Source of the DNA: a virus
Length of the DNA: 23,333 nucleotides
Virus record (IMG/VR): IMGVR_UViG_3300008262_000314
Span: 1-23,333 of that record
Direction: 5' to 3' (one strand)
Position numbers and translations under genes: made by a program. Positions within the stretch are counted from its first letter, which is position 1. Every line of letters begins with the position of its first letter. Below, piece after piece: positions 15,501 through 23,083 of this stretch. Under the pieces are notes generated by a model, which ran no database searches, was not told the origin of the DNA, and saw nothing but the letters and a program-made list of their open reading frames with translations.

Positions 15501-18386
15501 GTATGTATTGATGGCATCAACAATAGGACGTGTATCTGGTAGGCGGATTACGTCATCTAGGAACTGGTGAGCATAGTTAGCACCAGTCATAGCGAGTTCT
15601 TCGCCATTAGCAAACATAAGTTTAGGGTCTGTACCCTGTGCTAGGTTAGCAACGCTATAGTTGCGGATAACTGCCTGGTCTTTACCAGAGATCCTAAGTG
15701 CATCATCTAGCACCTTAGCAAGTTCAGTATCGCCTTTACCTATAGTCTTGACTAGGTTCTCCTGCATCATACGCATGCCGTCCATGATAATCTTGGAGCG
15801 CGCTGTATAATCTTTTTCGCGGATAACCTTGTTGATTAGATCATCAACTAGATCTTGCGGCACTTTTGCTGATGTAAACCAGTCATTTAGACCACGAGCA
15901 AGTCTATCCATATCATTCAAAGGTAGGATAGTTGAGCGAACATAGATGTTCGTAAGAGCCTTTTCAGCCCTCTCAACGAATGCTACAGCCTTCTGATTAA
16001 CGGGCTCAGATAACTTAATCAAAGGATTCTTGCTGTTAAGAGCCATCTGTGTACGGAATAGCAAGCCACGAGCAATCTGTGGATCTGATTCAGGTGATGC
16101 TAGGTGACGTAGGAATACTGAAAGTACGCCTTCTACTGTATCAGCCTGTGCTAATTCGTCAACAATTTCCATGTCTAACTTGCGTCCGAATAGTCTATCT
16201 AGGCGCATAGTGTTCTTTTCGCCAGCAACTACTTCAGCAACAGCGAGGAATCGCTTGCCGAATAGGTACTTCATAGCCTTAACACCATCACCAGATAGCC
16301 CACCGAATAGCGAATCAGTTAGACCCACTTCAGATGAAAAGAATTCTTTAGCGTAGCGAGTGTCACCAATCTGCATATCAAGATCCATAACCTTAGCAAT
16401 ACCGATATTATCGGGATCGTTAAGCATCATCTTGAGGAGTTCTGGGTCCTTAGATGCATAGTCACGTAGAGTCTCGATATCTTTCAGGCGTTGTGCCATG
16501 GCAGCCTGCTCAGCCTGAGCCTCATTGAGAGCCTTCTGGCTCTTGGCTAGGCCTTGTTCTGCTCTTTCGATAGAACTATCTATCTTAAACATAGCCTGTG
16601 CGCCGATAGTAGGATCAGCAGATTCAGCTAGAACTTCGCTGATCTTGACCTTACGGGCAGCAACATTATCTACGTTAGTGAGAACTACGCCCCCTATATC
16701 ATCAAAGATTGAACGTACGTTAGAAAATCCGTCCACCTTATAGATATCTTGAATCAAATCTACTACATACGCCATAGCGCGTTCATCTTTGAATACTGCT
16801 ACAGCTTTTAATGTCTCAGCGAGAGGTGCGGCGACTGTATCTTCTAGCATTGTCATGACTACACGACTGATGGATTCGTTTTCGTTTCTTAACTTATCGA
16901 ATACTTCACGTGTAGATGCTGGCAAAGTAGTATCTTCTGGTGCTGCTTTGATACGATTAAGTAATTCTGTACGGCGCTTTAGTTCCTGTGTGGCTGCCTT
17001 CTGTGACATCTTAGATGTGTCATCAGCCAAGTCAAGCAGTTTAGGAGCCTTTGCTCCAAAGTAACGAGCAACGAATTCATCGTTACCACGTGTAGCAAAT
17101 GTTAGTGCGCCAGCCTGTGGTAGTTCTTCAAAGAATACTCCACCAGGGAATGCTCCACGTGTATTGTAGTAATCCGCAGATAACTTAGACAAAGCATCAA
17201 CAGATTCTTGTTGCTTGCCTGTATTCATGCGTTCAATTATGAACTCGCCAATTGCACGGTTGTCTAGGGCTACGCCCTCTGGACCAGCAAGGTTTGCAGC
17301 ATTCTTGCTATCAGCAGCAAATGCTTTAGCAGCGGCAATATAACCTGCTTCAATGCGTCCTTGCTGTGCTTTCTGATATGCCTGCTCTGCCTTGAGGTAC
17401 TTGTTTTCCGCTTGACGAGTAACTTCCTTAGCAAGGCCAGAACGCTCTTTGAGGAGCTTATTTTCTTCCTTGGTAAGGCGAGCTGCCTCAGCTAAACGAT
17501 CAGATTTTTTCGCTAATTCATTTTGGGCATCAATTGTAGCCTGTTTAAGAGCCTTGCCACCTTTACCGATCTTAGTTACAGCACCAGGACCAATCCATAC
17601 TGATGGGTCTAAAGCGATGTTTAGAGTAGCATCAATGATGCCTGACATCACCTTGTACTGTGTACTGTTAGGGTCAGAACCTACAGTTTTCATAGCAGCA
17701 CGTCCAAGAGTGAACGATTTGCCATTGATAAGTCCGTAAGCGCTCATAGCCTTAGCCTGAGCCTTCTGTACTTTAGACTTTTCCCCAATAAAGAAACCTG
17801 AACCTGTGTCTACCTTGGTTGGATTAGCCAAAAATTGGCGAGTAAGCTGACCAATCTGTGTGGTTTCACCAAACATAGCAGTAGGAGATAGGTTTGAAAT
17901 CAATTCTTCTACGCTTGGCTTCTGCTTTTGCGTAGCAAGTGCGTAAGCGTCACGTCCGATTGTGCTTACATACTCGTAAGGTGCGCGTAATGCAGAGAAA
18001 AGTACGCGTGAAGTACCCTTGAGTCCACCATAAAGTACATCTTTGATGTCTCCCGCTAAAGATTTATCGTTATCTAGCGCAGATTTAATGTTTTTGGTGT
18101 TAAGTAAATCTTGTTTTAGTTGTGCAAGACCATCAACTGATGCAATCTTACCGATTCCAGGTGTATCTGGCTTCAAACCAAGCTTGACTGCAGACATGAT
18201 GAAGTCTTTGCTCTGATTTGGATAAGCATTTACCCAGTTACCAAAGTTTTCATACTGATTAGGCGAAAGCATAGCCATCTCAGTTTGAACAAGTCGATCA
18301 AGTTGTGACTGTACATTATCAAAAATGCCAGTCATCTTGATCTTTTTATTCTTCGCGGGATTCCACGCGTCTAATGGTGAACCCAC
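12594..18386 (-). CDS. Giant 1930-residue putative ejection protein
   Basis: The start is GTG at 18386, overlapping the upstream TAG (TAGTG), with GAGGGA five bases before it; the internal ATG 17 codons in has only a weak ribosome site. The protein is soluble, mostly helical, with likely coiled coils near 280-345 and 603-643 and no signal peptide. Segments such as LFSALRAPYEYVSTIGRDAYALA (about 130-150) and PAWLRKTFLYAIN near the C-terminal third could be amphipathic. I see no lysozyme, RNA polymerase (N4-type), protease or transferase motif. Size and position downstream of the portal match large ejected proteins of podoviruses (T7 gp16, N4 vRNAP) in concept; a tape measure is less likely because tail-tube genes are absent. 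Confidence 0.65.
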   Translation of the reverse strand: MGSPLDAWNPAKNKKIKMTGIFDNVQSQLDRLVQTEMAMLSPNQYENFGNWVNAYPNQSKDFIMSAVKLGLKPDTPGIGKIASVDGLAQLKQDLLNTKNIKSALDNDKSLAGDIKDVLYGGLKGTSRVLFSALRAPYEYVSTIGRDAYALATQKQKPSVEELISNLSPTAMFGETTQIGQLTRQFLANPTKVDTGSGFFIGEKSKVQKAQAKAMSAYGLINGKSFTLGRAAMKTVGSDPNSTQYKVMSGIIDATLNIALDPSVWIGPGAVTKIGKGGKALKQATIDAQNELAKKSDRLAEAARLTKEENKLLKERSGLAKEVTRQAENKYLKAEQAYQKAQQGRIEAGYIAAAKAFAADSKNAANLAGPEGVALDNRAIGEFIIERMNTGKQQESVDALSKLSADYYNTRGAFPGGVFFEELPQAGALTFATRGNDEFVARYFGAKAPKLLDLADDTSKMSQKAATQELKRRTELLNRIKAAPEDTTLPASTREVFDKLRNENESISRVVMTMLEDTVAAPLAETLKAVAVFKDERAMAYVVDLIQDIYKVDGFSNVRSIFDDIGGVVLTNVDNVAARKVKISEVLAESADPTIGAQAMFKIDSSIERAEQGLAKSQKALNEAQAEQAAMAQRLKDIETLRDYASKDPELLKMMLNDPDNIGIAKVMDLDMQIGDTRYAKEFFSSEVGLTDSLFGGLSGDGVKAMKYLFGKRFLAVAEVVAGEKNTMRLDRLFGRKLDMEIVDELAQADTVEGVLSVFLRHLASPESDPQIARGLLFRTQMALNSKNPLIKLSEPVNQKAVAFVERAEKALTNIYVRSTILPLNDMDRLARGLNDWFTSAKVPQDLVDDLINKVIREKDYTARSKIIMDGMRMMQENLVKTIGKGDTELAKVLDDALRISGKDQAVIRNYSVANLAQGTDPKLMFANGEELAMTGANYAHQFLDDVIRLPDTRPIVDAINTYNKNVPLYGKAKALGTTANQLGDYWRTAQLAFRVSYTLRNIGEMQLRMFFSGHDSIFNHPIQYLAMAMANPKGTKMQALASRIGKMQNDIFGNRFNDDISEKLVTEALDEYMQFMKRGISAGDPRTAFVGKIYEVVGSTHESFYKGLALTLMRFYKDDLMPLVARARTPELQDDLINYLTTKKQGLDILEKIHRGARTSREVEGAKVSNFDKIILKDTAKPFSKDNINVDNLRTYLFDINSTGSYEYALQSIGGKGPKAEYIREMLANGKVTITQGNRTSDITIPDYAKLKNVVEMDDLEIGFKSQLASFFKREDMPDSTVLLSRTKRFAEAEPKMLTKAVDWFFDLNAKLENLAAFGPEYRMAYWDHVGRYATMLDTPDLIKLQKAAVDTLAPLRKNGKAWGRKHQTIKIIEKELKKRGDNYVHEGGVTLENLNSMAAKAGAKYTKELFYDASKQLQSAQAMRLIFPFIQAQFNTIRKWGQLYASNQINFYKLGRAYNSLNKEGTSAIYDITGVKYDEGQGFIYEDEFGEKRFRYPIAGSFLGALVGKNADAAQALQLSAPVQSLNLAFGNVNPGIPGIGPAGQFIYQASGKSAAFGPVWDTLRGIVIPFGVTEAPVESLLPAWLRKTFLYAINDQKTVERGVKDWASYLASTGDYGDNPLADDEARTRLFKDAEGMSRGIGLLTALFQSIAPATPSQEVFAKIPNDKKVDFASMTMLYNAWDQISRKHPGDYFAAVHEFSTEFGERNLLAILGGSTRTVTGTKDAWTFLNMHPEAADKYATKNGDVVPFFFPGGEGATAYYAWQKLTGRREALSTEELANAAEELIYKMAKSQISEQQAAMGYSNVWYANEINNLNKRFGGAAPASIINVGTDQERIATVAKALQDDAFKMSPVYEETLKFYQAYSAAIESLKITRVTAEPNLGSTHWYATQLRGQLQELADSLMVENPAFAPMFYRVFAGTMKAKD

Positions 18387-18802
18387 TAGCGTCCCTCTTC
18401 TTCAAAAGCCTCTACGATGCGACGTAATTGTGGACTTGGATTGGCCATGTACATAGCTCTAGCAAATGTTGCGAGCTGATCTGGTGCATCTACAGGTGTC
18501 ATCAGTGATTCAGAACCAGGTCCAGGACCAACATCTACACCAGCAGTGATAGGTTCATCAGGACGCTGCGTAGGTTCAAAAATTCCAACTGTTGGAACTG
18601 GAGGAGTACCCATAGCTGTAGGCATAGGCATGGCTTGTGCCATAGGAGCACCTTGTGCTAACTGTGTAAGTTCTGCACGTTGTCCATACTGCCCACCAGA
18701 TGCGTTTTGAATCTTAGCTTCGCGCTGAATCTTAGCAGCGCGGTCTAAATCGGTACGGCGAGCACCCTTACCAACGCCTGATACTCTCATACCTTCAGCC
18801 AT
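18386..18802 (-). CDS. Small Pro/Met/Gln-rich hypothetical protein
   Basis: A 138-residue protein; ATG at 18802 has AGGAT upstream. The N-terminus MRVSGVGKGARRTDLDRAAK is basic, the middle (about 45-100) is low complexity with Ala, Pro, Met, Gln and Gly (QGAPMAQAMPMPTAMG), and the C-terminus is a short helix (ARAMYMANPSPQLRRIVEAFEEEG). The RVSGVGK.ARRTD opening is one I recall next to portal genes in other environmental phages. It may be a disordered head or portal-associated linker. Function unknown. Confidence 0.78.
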   Translation of the reverse strand: MAEGMRVSGVGKGARRTDLDRAAKIQREAKIQNASGGQYGQRAELTQLAQGAPMAQAMPMPTAMGTPPVPTVGIFEPTQRPDEPITAGVDVGPGPGSESLMTPVDAPDQLATFARAMYMANPSPQLRRIVEAFEEEGR

Positions 18803-18810
18803 TTAAGATC

Positions 18811-19047
18811 CTATCCTTCGTACTTATCGAAATACATTTTCTCGTCTAGTGCATGCTCTAACATGCCACGATATTTCAATGGTGATCCAACACCATCACT
18901 CCATCCAAATACTAAGAAACCTTCTTGGTCACTCATCCACTCTGTGATGATGTACCATCCAGTTGGAATGTAACCTTCCAATTCTTTTCTTTGAGAAAGT
19001 TGTCTTAAGAAATCATTGATTGGTTCTGCGAACTCGTCCCCGGCCAT
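18811..19047 (-). CDS. Small acidic hypothetical protein after portal
   Basis: A 78-residue protein with ATG at 19047, three bases after the portal stop; TAATAG gives two adjacent stops there. It has INDFLRQLSQRKELEGYIPT, WYIITEWMSDQEGFLVFGWSDG and an acidic C-terminus (LDEKMYFDKYEG). It is likely a compact alpha/beta protein. No known family is recognised. Close coupling to the portal suggests a head role. Confidence 0.75.
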   Translation of the reverse strand: MAGDEFAEPINDFLRQLSQRKELEGYIPTGWYIITEWMSDQEGFLVFGWSDGVGSPLKYRGMLEHALDEKMYFDKYEG

Positions 19048-19050
19048 CTA

Positions 19051-20793
19051 TTAGCCCCCGAGTCCTGCCAATATTGACCCTAAGTCTGGTGCTTGTTGAG
19101 GGACCCCACCAGAAGGTAATCCAGGAGCGGCTGGGGACGGGGGAGCCTGCTCAACTGGGCCTTGTGCGCCTGGTGGAGTCATTCCTTCCTGCATCGGTGG
19201 TTGTTCAGGAGCCTGAGGAGGCGTGAACACGGCCAATGCAGCAGCTTCTATACTGTCGCCCTTTTGTCTACGTTCGATAACATCTGCAATCTTCTGAATC
19301 AAGGCTGAAGGATCTTGTCCTTGGCTAGCCATAGCAGGGATTGCTTGTGCAGTTGCGGTGATAGCAGCACTTAGATTATCGCGCATCTTTTCAACTTCAA
19401 TACGCTGTTCTTCTTGTGATACGTTCAAACTCCAGTTAAGTTCTCTACGAACAAAGTCTTTAGATACAAGATCTGCACCCAAGGCTTGAAGGGAGAAAAT
19501 CAGAGCACGCGATGGGTCAAGACCAGCCATCAAGCCGTAGCGAACTTCAATTGTGTGGTCGCTTTTAATATCCTTGCTTGGCATGTACTTTAACTCGTAC
19601 GGAGTACCCTGCGATACGCCTCTGACGCTCTTCTCTTCATTGAAGAGTCTTTCATCCATATCAAAGCACATCGCGATGACTTCTTCAAATGTCTCAGCAA
19701 GAATGATTTGACCAGCCTTGACTTGAGAATCGAAAGCACCGAGAAGTGCCTGGACACCTTGACCAGTAATAATACTTGCGTCAATGTTTCCAGTTCTACC
19801 TTCAGGATAACGAGCACCGAGTCTGAGTTCAGACTGTAACGCTGCTTGCTCCTGAAATGCTGCTTGTGGTATATCCAATCTGACTCTACCAATGCCTTGT
19901 GGGTTAGCAGTTCGGATAACTGCATCAGGACCCATTGGCATATCGAGAACATCGTTTGGCACAACTAGCGGAGCTTGTACTGCTTTCTCAGCAGCCTCCA
20001 TTGCTAGATTTGCAAAACGAGCACGTGCTAGTTGGACATAGAGCACATCGTCAAATTGTCCCCGTGCTTCATCATCAATACCAGGACGGCGCGCAACCTT
20101 TACAGTCATCTTACCCATAAGGTTACGTGCTGCGCTTAGTATAAGATTATTACGGCTTGGTACGAAAAGAACAGTTACATCCTTATCGGTGTAGCGGATC
20201 ATCTCTACAAGTGCGTTTGTATCTTGATTAAAACCAAGTTTACCCAGAAGCGCCCCCGCGTATTCTGGGTAGTCATTGGCGAGTTCGCCAATAGTTTTCA
20301 TGTATCGCTTGGCATAGGCCACACAACGGCCGAACCTGTCAAATTCTGGGTAAGCCCCCATTGGATCTTCGACTCGTATGCGTGGCAGATTTGTTTCAAA
20401 GTCTGGCTCTACGTGAATTGGTAGGAAGCCATAACTGAAATACCAGTCAGCACCCCAGTACATCTGTGACTGTAGGCGTGACATATAAACGTAGTTGTTA
20501 GCAATCATGCTGCGCTTATCAGCAAAAGCCTTAGCGCGATCAGATGTAGTATTGCTTGTACCGCAGTTAAACGATGGTAGTGGCGCTAGAACTTCAGCCA
20601 AGTCACGGGCAGCAACATCAACAAAGTTGGCCACCATCGGGCTTGACATACCTTCAGGGAATAGATCTGGGAATACCTCAGTCATTCTTCCCTTGCGAAC
20701 AGCAAGCAGGTCAGACATGCGCGCATCGCGATCGCGATTACGCTCCTTCATGTTCTGCACTCGCCGTGCAATTGTATCGATATCGAACGCCAT
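19051..20793 (-). CDS. Portal protein
   Basis: A 580-residue protein starting at ATG 20793, 7 nt after the terminase stop, with AGGAT upstream. It has the portal layout: helical N-terminus (IARRVQNMKERNRDRDARMSDL), then PMVANFVDVAARDLAEVL, wing strands around DWYFSYGFLPIHVEPDFE and IRVEDPMGAYPEFDRFG, a long C-terminal helical part with LAETFEEVIAMCFDMDERLF, and helix VSQEEQRIEVEKMRDNLSAA. The last 75 residues are Pro/Gln/Gly-rich and likely disordered. It would form the dodecameric ring through which DNA is packed by the adjacent terminase. Family call is by context and pattern. Confidence 0.88.
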   Translation of the reverse strand: MAFDIDTIARRVQNMKERNRDRDARMSDLLAVRKGRMTEVFPDLFPEGMSSPMVANFVDVAARDLAEVLAPLPSFNCGTSNTTSDRAKAFADKRSMIANNYVYMSRLQSQMYWGADWYFSYGFLPIHVEPDFETNLPRIRVEDPMGAYPEFDRFGRCVAYAKRYMKTIGELANDYPEYAGALLGKLGFNQDTNALVEMIRYTDKDVTVLFVPSRNNLILSAARNLMGKMTVKVARRPGIDDEARGQFDDVLYVQLARARFANLAMEAAEKAVQAPLVVPNDVLDMPMGPDAVIRTANPQGIGRVRLDIPQAAFQEQAALQSELRLGARYPEGRTGNIDASIITGQGVQALLGAFDSQVKAGQIILAETFEEVIAMCFDMDERLFNEEKSVRGVSQGTPYELKYMPSKDIKSDHTIEVRYGLMAGLDPSRALIFSLQALGADLVSKDFVRRELNWSLNVSQEEQRIEVEKMRDNLSAAITATAQAIPAMASQGQDPSALIQKIADVIERRQKGDSIEAAALAVFTPPQAPEQPPMQEGMTPPGAQGPVEQAPPSPAAPGLPSGGVPQQAPDLGSILAGLGG

Positions 20794-20800
20794 CTTTATC

Positions 20801-22672
20801 CTATTCGTACTGTGAGAATTCGTAATCGTTGACGTTCATAACGTAACGACTTTCGAGTTGTCTGCGGGTAGCCCATCTGTTATTCATGTGGCTCTGGTTA
20901 ATACGTGCGTTGGAGATAATCTCTTTGGCACGTAGTTCACAAAACCACAGAGCCATTACGCAGTCTGTTGGACCACGCGTATCTGGTCTCCATGTGATGA
21001 GTTGCTGTATAAGGGCTTTGATACCCTCAGATCCATCTTGGCTAGGAAGCTCTATCAGGTTATCGTCTTGGTGTGTACCATTACGTACAGTTCCAAACAA
21101 GCCTGACATAGCTGCCACACCGAATGATGTGTCCCACTTGTTCTTGCCTGTGAACTGGGATGAGAACTTCACACCATGTGAGGCAAGGTACTGCTGTAAA
21201 TCTAAATCCAGAGAGTAAGCCTTCTGGTGGGCATTGATCTCAATACGTAGTTCCTGAGGCTGATACTTCTCAACCCAGGTCTCAATGAGTTCCTGCACCT
21301 TTTGAGGTGTGGGATCTTTCATGTTCTCTACATCCAAGATGTAGCGGTTACGTGTATTGCGATCCACAGTCATGATAACTGCTGCAGTATTACCACTCAT
21401 AGCAGGGTCTAGACCCATGATGGTATACCATGCGCCTTGCTCCCTAGGGTGTCCTGCCGTTCCTGCTCTTAGCGGTCCGCGCTTTCGCATCCTGTTGATA
21501 GAACCTTGGACGGCAGCAGGTGGGAAAATTGAATCTTCTTGTACGTCTTGCTGTTGGTAGACAAGAGCCCAAGCGCTCGGGCTAACTTCAGAGCGTCTCC
21601 TGAACAGAGCGGGGCCATCCCATTTGGGATAGAGACCGTTCTCATCAGGTAGTACGCCTTCATCAGAACCCTCCCAGGGTACATGGCTTTTAGGCCACAG
21701 CGTGACCCACTCAGTCGGATCTTCATAAAACTCTAAAACTGCTGGCATGGCAAAGTACGTAAAAGGTGTCTTGCCGCCTACCCAGTGTTCTGGGTTACGT
21801 ATCTCGCGATAAAGGTCATTTGCCGCTATGCGGGTTCCTACGATGAGAAGCTTACCGTTATCACCAAGACGAGTTACTACATCTCGTTGGAGCCAGAGGA
21901 GTTGCTTCTCCCACTCATGCGCGTTTGAAGTCGTAACAACGTCGTCCAAGATGATGAGGTTGGAACGGGCTCCAGTAATCTGGCCACCAATACCGAGCGC
22001 TTGTACCGTCGGATCCTTTTCGGTAGAATCACGAGAGAGGTAAATGCGATCAGCCTTCCAAGTATCCGCATCCTCTTTCCATCCCCCAGCAGATCCATAG
22101 ACCGCCTGTAGTTTAGACCAGCGCTCATGGCTCAGGCGCTGCTTGATCGAGTAGAGATACTCCTTAGCGCGCTCTTGAGTCTTAGAGACAATCGTAATCT
22201 TGACATTCGGGTCCATCGCAATTCGATAGACGCAGTAGTTGACCGTGATGACGGTAGACTTGGCATGCTCAGGTGGGACGTTAATCAGCAGACGCTTGGC
22301 CGAGGCAGGCTCATAGGTCATGGCTGAATGTAACCAGGACGGCTCACGTCCCTCAAGGACGTCAATCCAGGCACGGTGGTGTTCAAAGATAGGGCTGTCT
22401 AGGAACTCAGATGAGAACTCCTCAAAGCCGATCTTAAACTTAGCATCACCTGAGACGATACTCAGGGTTTTCTCACCTTCAGCCTTAGCCTTATCAAGTT
22501 CCTTCATGAAGGCAGCATCTTTGCGCCAGTCCTTCATAACGTCAGGTTTGCGACCAGACCTAGCTATGGCATCCTGAAGGGCTAAACCTTGGCGTACAAA
22601 GTCCAAAACCTTAGACTTAGCCTCCTTCAGCTTAGCAACATTATGATGCTCTTGACCACCCTTGGCAGCCAT
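20801..22672 (-). CDS. Terminase large subunit
   Basis: This 623-residue ATPase-nuclease cuts and pumps DNA into the prohead. ATG 22672 is chosen because GGGAGG lies six bases before it; the frame is open 25 codons further, to a TTG with no ribosome site. The ATPase shows Walker A-like NVPPEHAKST (131-140), Walker B LIILDDV (239-245) and coupling motif LIVGTR (276-281). The RNase H-like nuclease shows MGLDPAMSG (Asp422), EIN (Glu478) and TDCVMALWF (Asp570), the expected acidic trio. The N-terminal 70 residues contain a helix-turn-helix-like stretch (VRQGLALQDAIARSGRKPDV), perhaps replacing a missing small-subunit function. A separate small subunit is not seen in the window. Confidence 0.95.
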   Translation of the reverse strand: MAAKGGQEHHNVAKLKEAKSKVLDFVRQGLALQDAIARSGRKPDVMKDWRKDAAFMKELDKAKAEGEKTLSIVSGDAKFKIGFEEFSSEFLDSPIFEHHRAWIDVLEGREPSWLHSAMTYEPASAKRLLINVPPEHAKSTVITVNYCVYRIAMDPNVKITIVSKTQERAKEYLYSIKQRLSHERWSKLQAVYGSAGGWKEDADTWKADRIYLSRDSTEKDPTVQALGIGGQITGARSNLIILDDVVTTSNAHEWEKQLLWLQRDVVTRLGDNGKLLIVGTRIAANDLYREIRNPEHWVGGKTPFTYFAMPAVLEFYEDPTEWVTLWPKSHVPWEGSDEGVLPDENGLYPKWDGPALFRRRSEVSPSAWALVYQQQDVQEDSIFPPAAVQGSINRMRKRGPLRAGTAGHPREQGAWYTIMGLDPAMSGNTAAVIMTVDRNTRNRYILDVENMKDPTPQKVQELIETWVEKYQPQELRIEINAHQKAYSLDLDLQQYLASHGVKFSSQFTGKNKWDTSFGVAAMSGLFGTVRNGTHQDDNLIELPSQDGSEGIKALIQQLITWRPDTRGPTDCVMALWFCELRAKEIISNARINQSHMNNRWATRRQLESRYVMNVNDYEFSQYE

Positions 22673-22678
22673 ATAAAA

Positions 22679-22684
22679 CCTCCC
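22679..22684 (-). promoter_or_regulatory. Ribosome binding site for terminase
   Basis: GGGAGG six bases before ATG 22672 decides the terminase start over the upstream TTG. Confidence 0.8.
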
Positions 22685-22689
22685 GTTAT

Positions 22690-22757
22690 CCCCCCTTCGT
22701 TCGGCGCTCCCAAAGAGCGCCTCACTACCCCCCTTGCGAGGCGGCAATAAAGCCGCC
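22690..22757 (-). repeat. Tandem hairpin plus G6 module in terminase leader
   Basis: Two adjacent modules share one plan on the minus strand: a GC-rich hairpin, a few bases, then AAGGGGGG and A/T. The first has GGCGGC/GCCGCC with TTTATT loop (22740-22757) and AAGGGGGG ending at 22728. The second has GGCGCTC/GAGCGCC with a five-base loop (22703-22721) and AAGGGGGG ending at 22690. A weaker GGTAAC/GTTACC stem lies further upstream (22763-22793). They may form a structured mRNA leader that controls terminase translation, or a DNA site recognised during packaging. Confidence 0.65.
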
Positions 22758-22899
22758 GAGCTGGTAACTCGCTAGGGACTTCCGCTCGTTACCCCTATAT
22801 ATATACTAACCCGTTCAAATACGAAAACCGAACGATACGACTTTTGTATACGGCTCTGACCTGCACTTTTGTAATACTGGGAAAATATTTTCTACGGAT

Positions 22900-22928
22900 A
22901 GTATAATACTTAGCGCGCAGCGCTATAA
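22900..22928 (-). promoter_or_regulatory. Candidate promoter for structural operon
   Basis: TATACT (22905-22900) is a good -10 box, with weak -35 TTATAG 17 bases upstream. It lies after the terminator and before the terminase gene, where a new promoter would be needed. The weak -35 keeps confidence low. TATAAT also reads on the plus strand at 22902-22907 with no -35. Confidence 0.35.
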
Positions 22929-23029
22929 GAACTGGGGTCGCGAAGCGACCTCCATTCTGGGGGGTTTGGGGGGCTTTTGCCACCCATCGCGAGCGAGCGG
23001 AGCGAGCGAGCGTACGCGTTTTCGCGCAT

Positions 23030-23064
23030 AATAAAACCCCCACGCGTATCGCTACGCGTAGGGG
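23030..23064 (-). terminator. Strong intrinsic terminator with GCGA loop
   Basis: On the minus strand CCCCTACGCGTA, loop GCGA, TACGCGTGGGGG form a 12-bp stem with one T-G wobble, followed by TTTTATT. This is a textbook Rho-independent terminator with a stable GNRA loop, 20 nt after the stop of the rightmost gene. It separates that gene from the structural operon. Confidence 0.9.
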
Positions 23065-23083
23065 CTCGGTTTGTGTTGGGCGA

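Larger units (their letters stand above)
22758..23083 (-). other. Palindrome-rich non-coding leader region
   Basis: No convincing gene lies in these 326 bases; one open frame on the minus strand has a biased, implausible product. It holds an alternating TA run (22796-22805), a TAGCGC/GCGCTA hairpin (22911-22925), a GGTCGC/GCGACC hairpin (22936-22950), two runs of six G separated by TTT (22959-22973), five GAGC units (22988-23012), and the terminator described separately. This clustering just before the terminase gene is unusual and could be a control region or the packaging start site. Confidence 0.6.

Noticed and set aside
12594-18386. Giant protein as a classical siphovirus tape measure
   Set aside because: No major tail protein, tail chaperones or baseplate genes are present, and the gene lies before scaffold and capsid; kept as ejection protein candidate only.
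22673-22747. Longer terminase start at a TTG
   Set aside because: It would translate both leader hairpins and has no ribosome site, while ATG 22672 has GGGAGG at ideal spacing.
22988-23012. GAGC repeats as a CRISPR or transposon end
   Set aside because: Units are four bases long, tandem and without spacers; no transposase is nearby.
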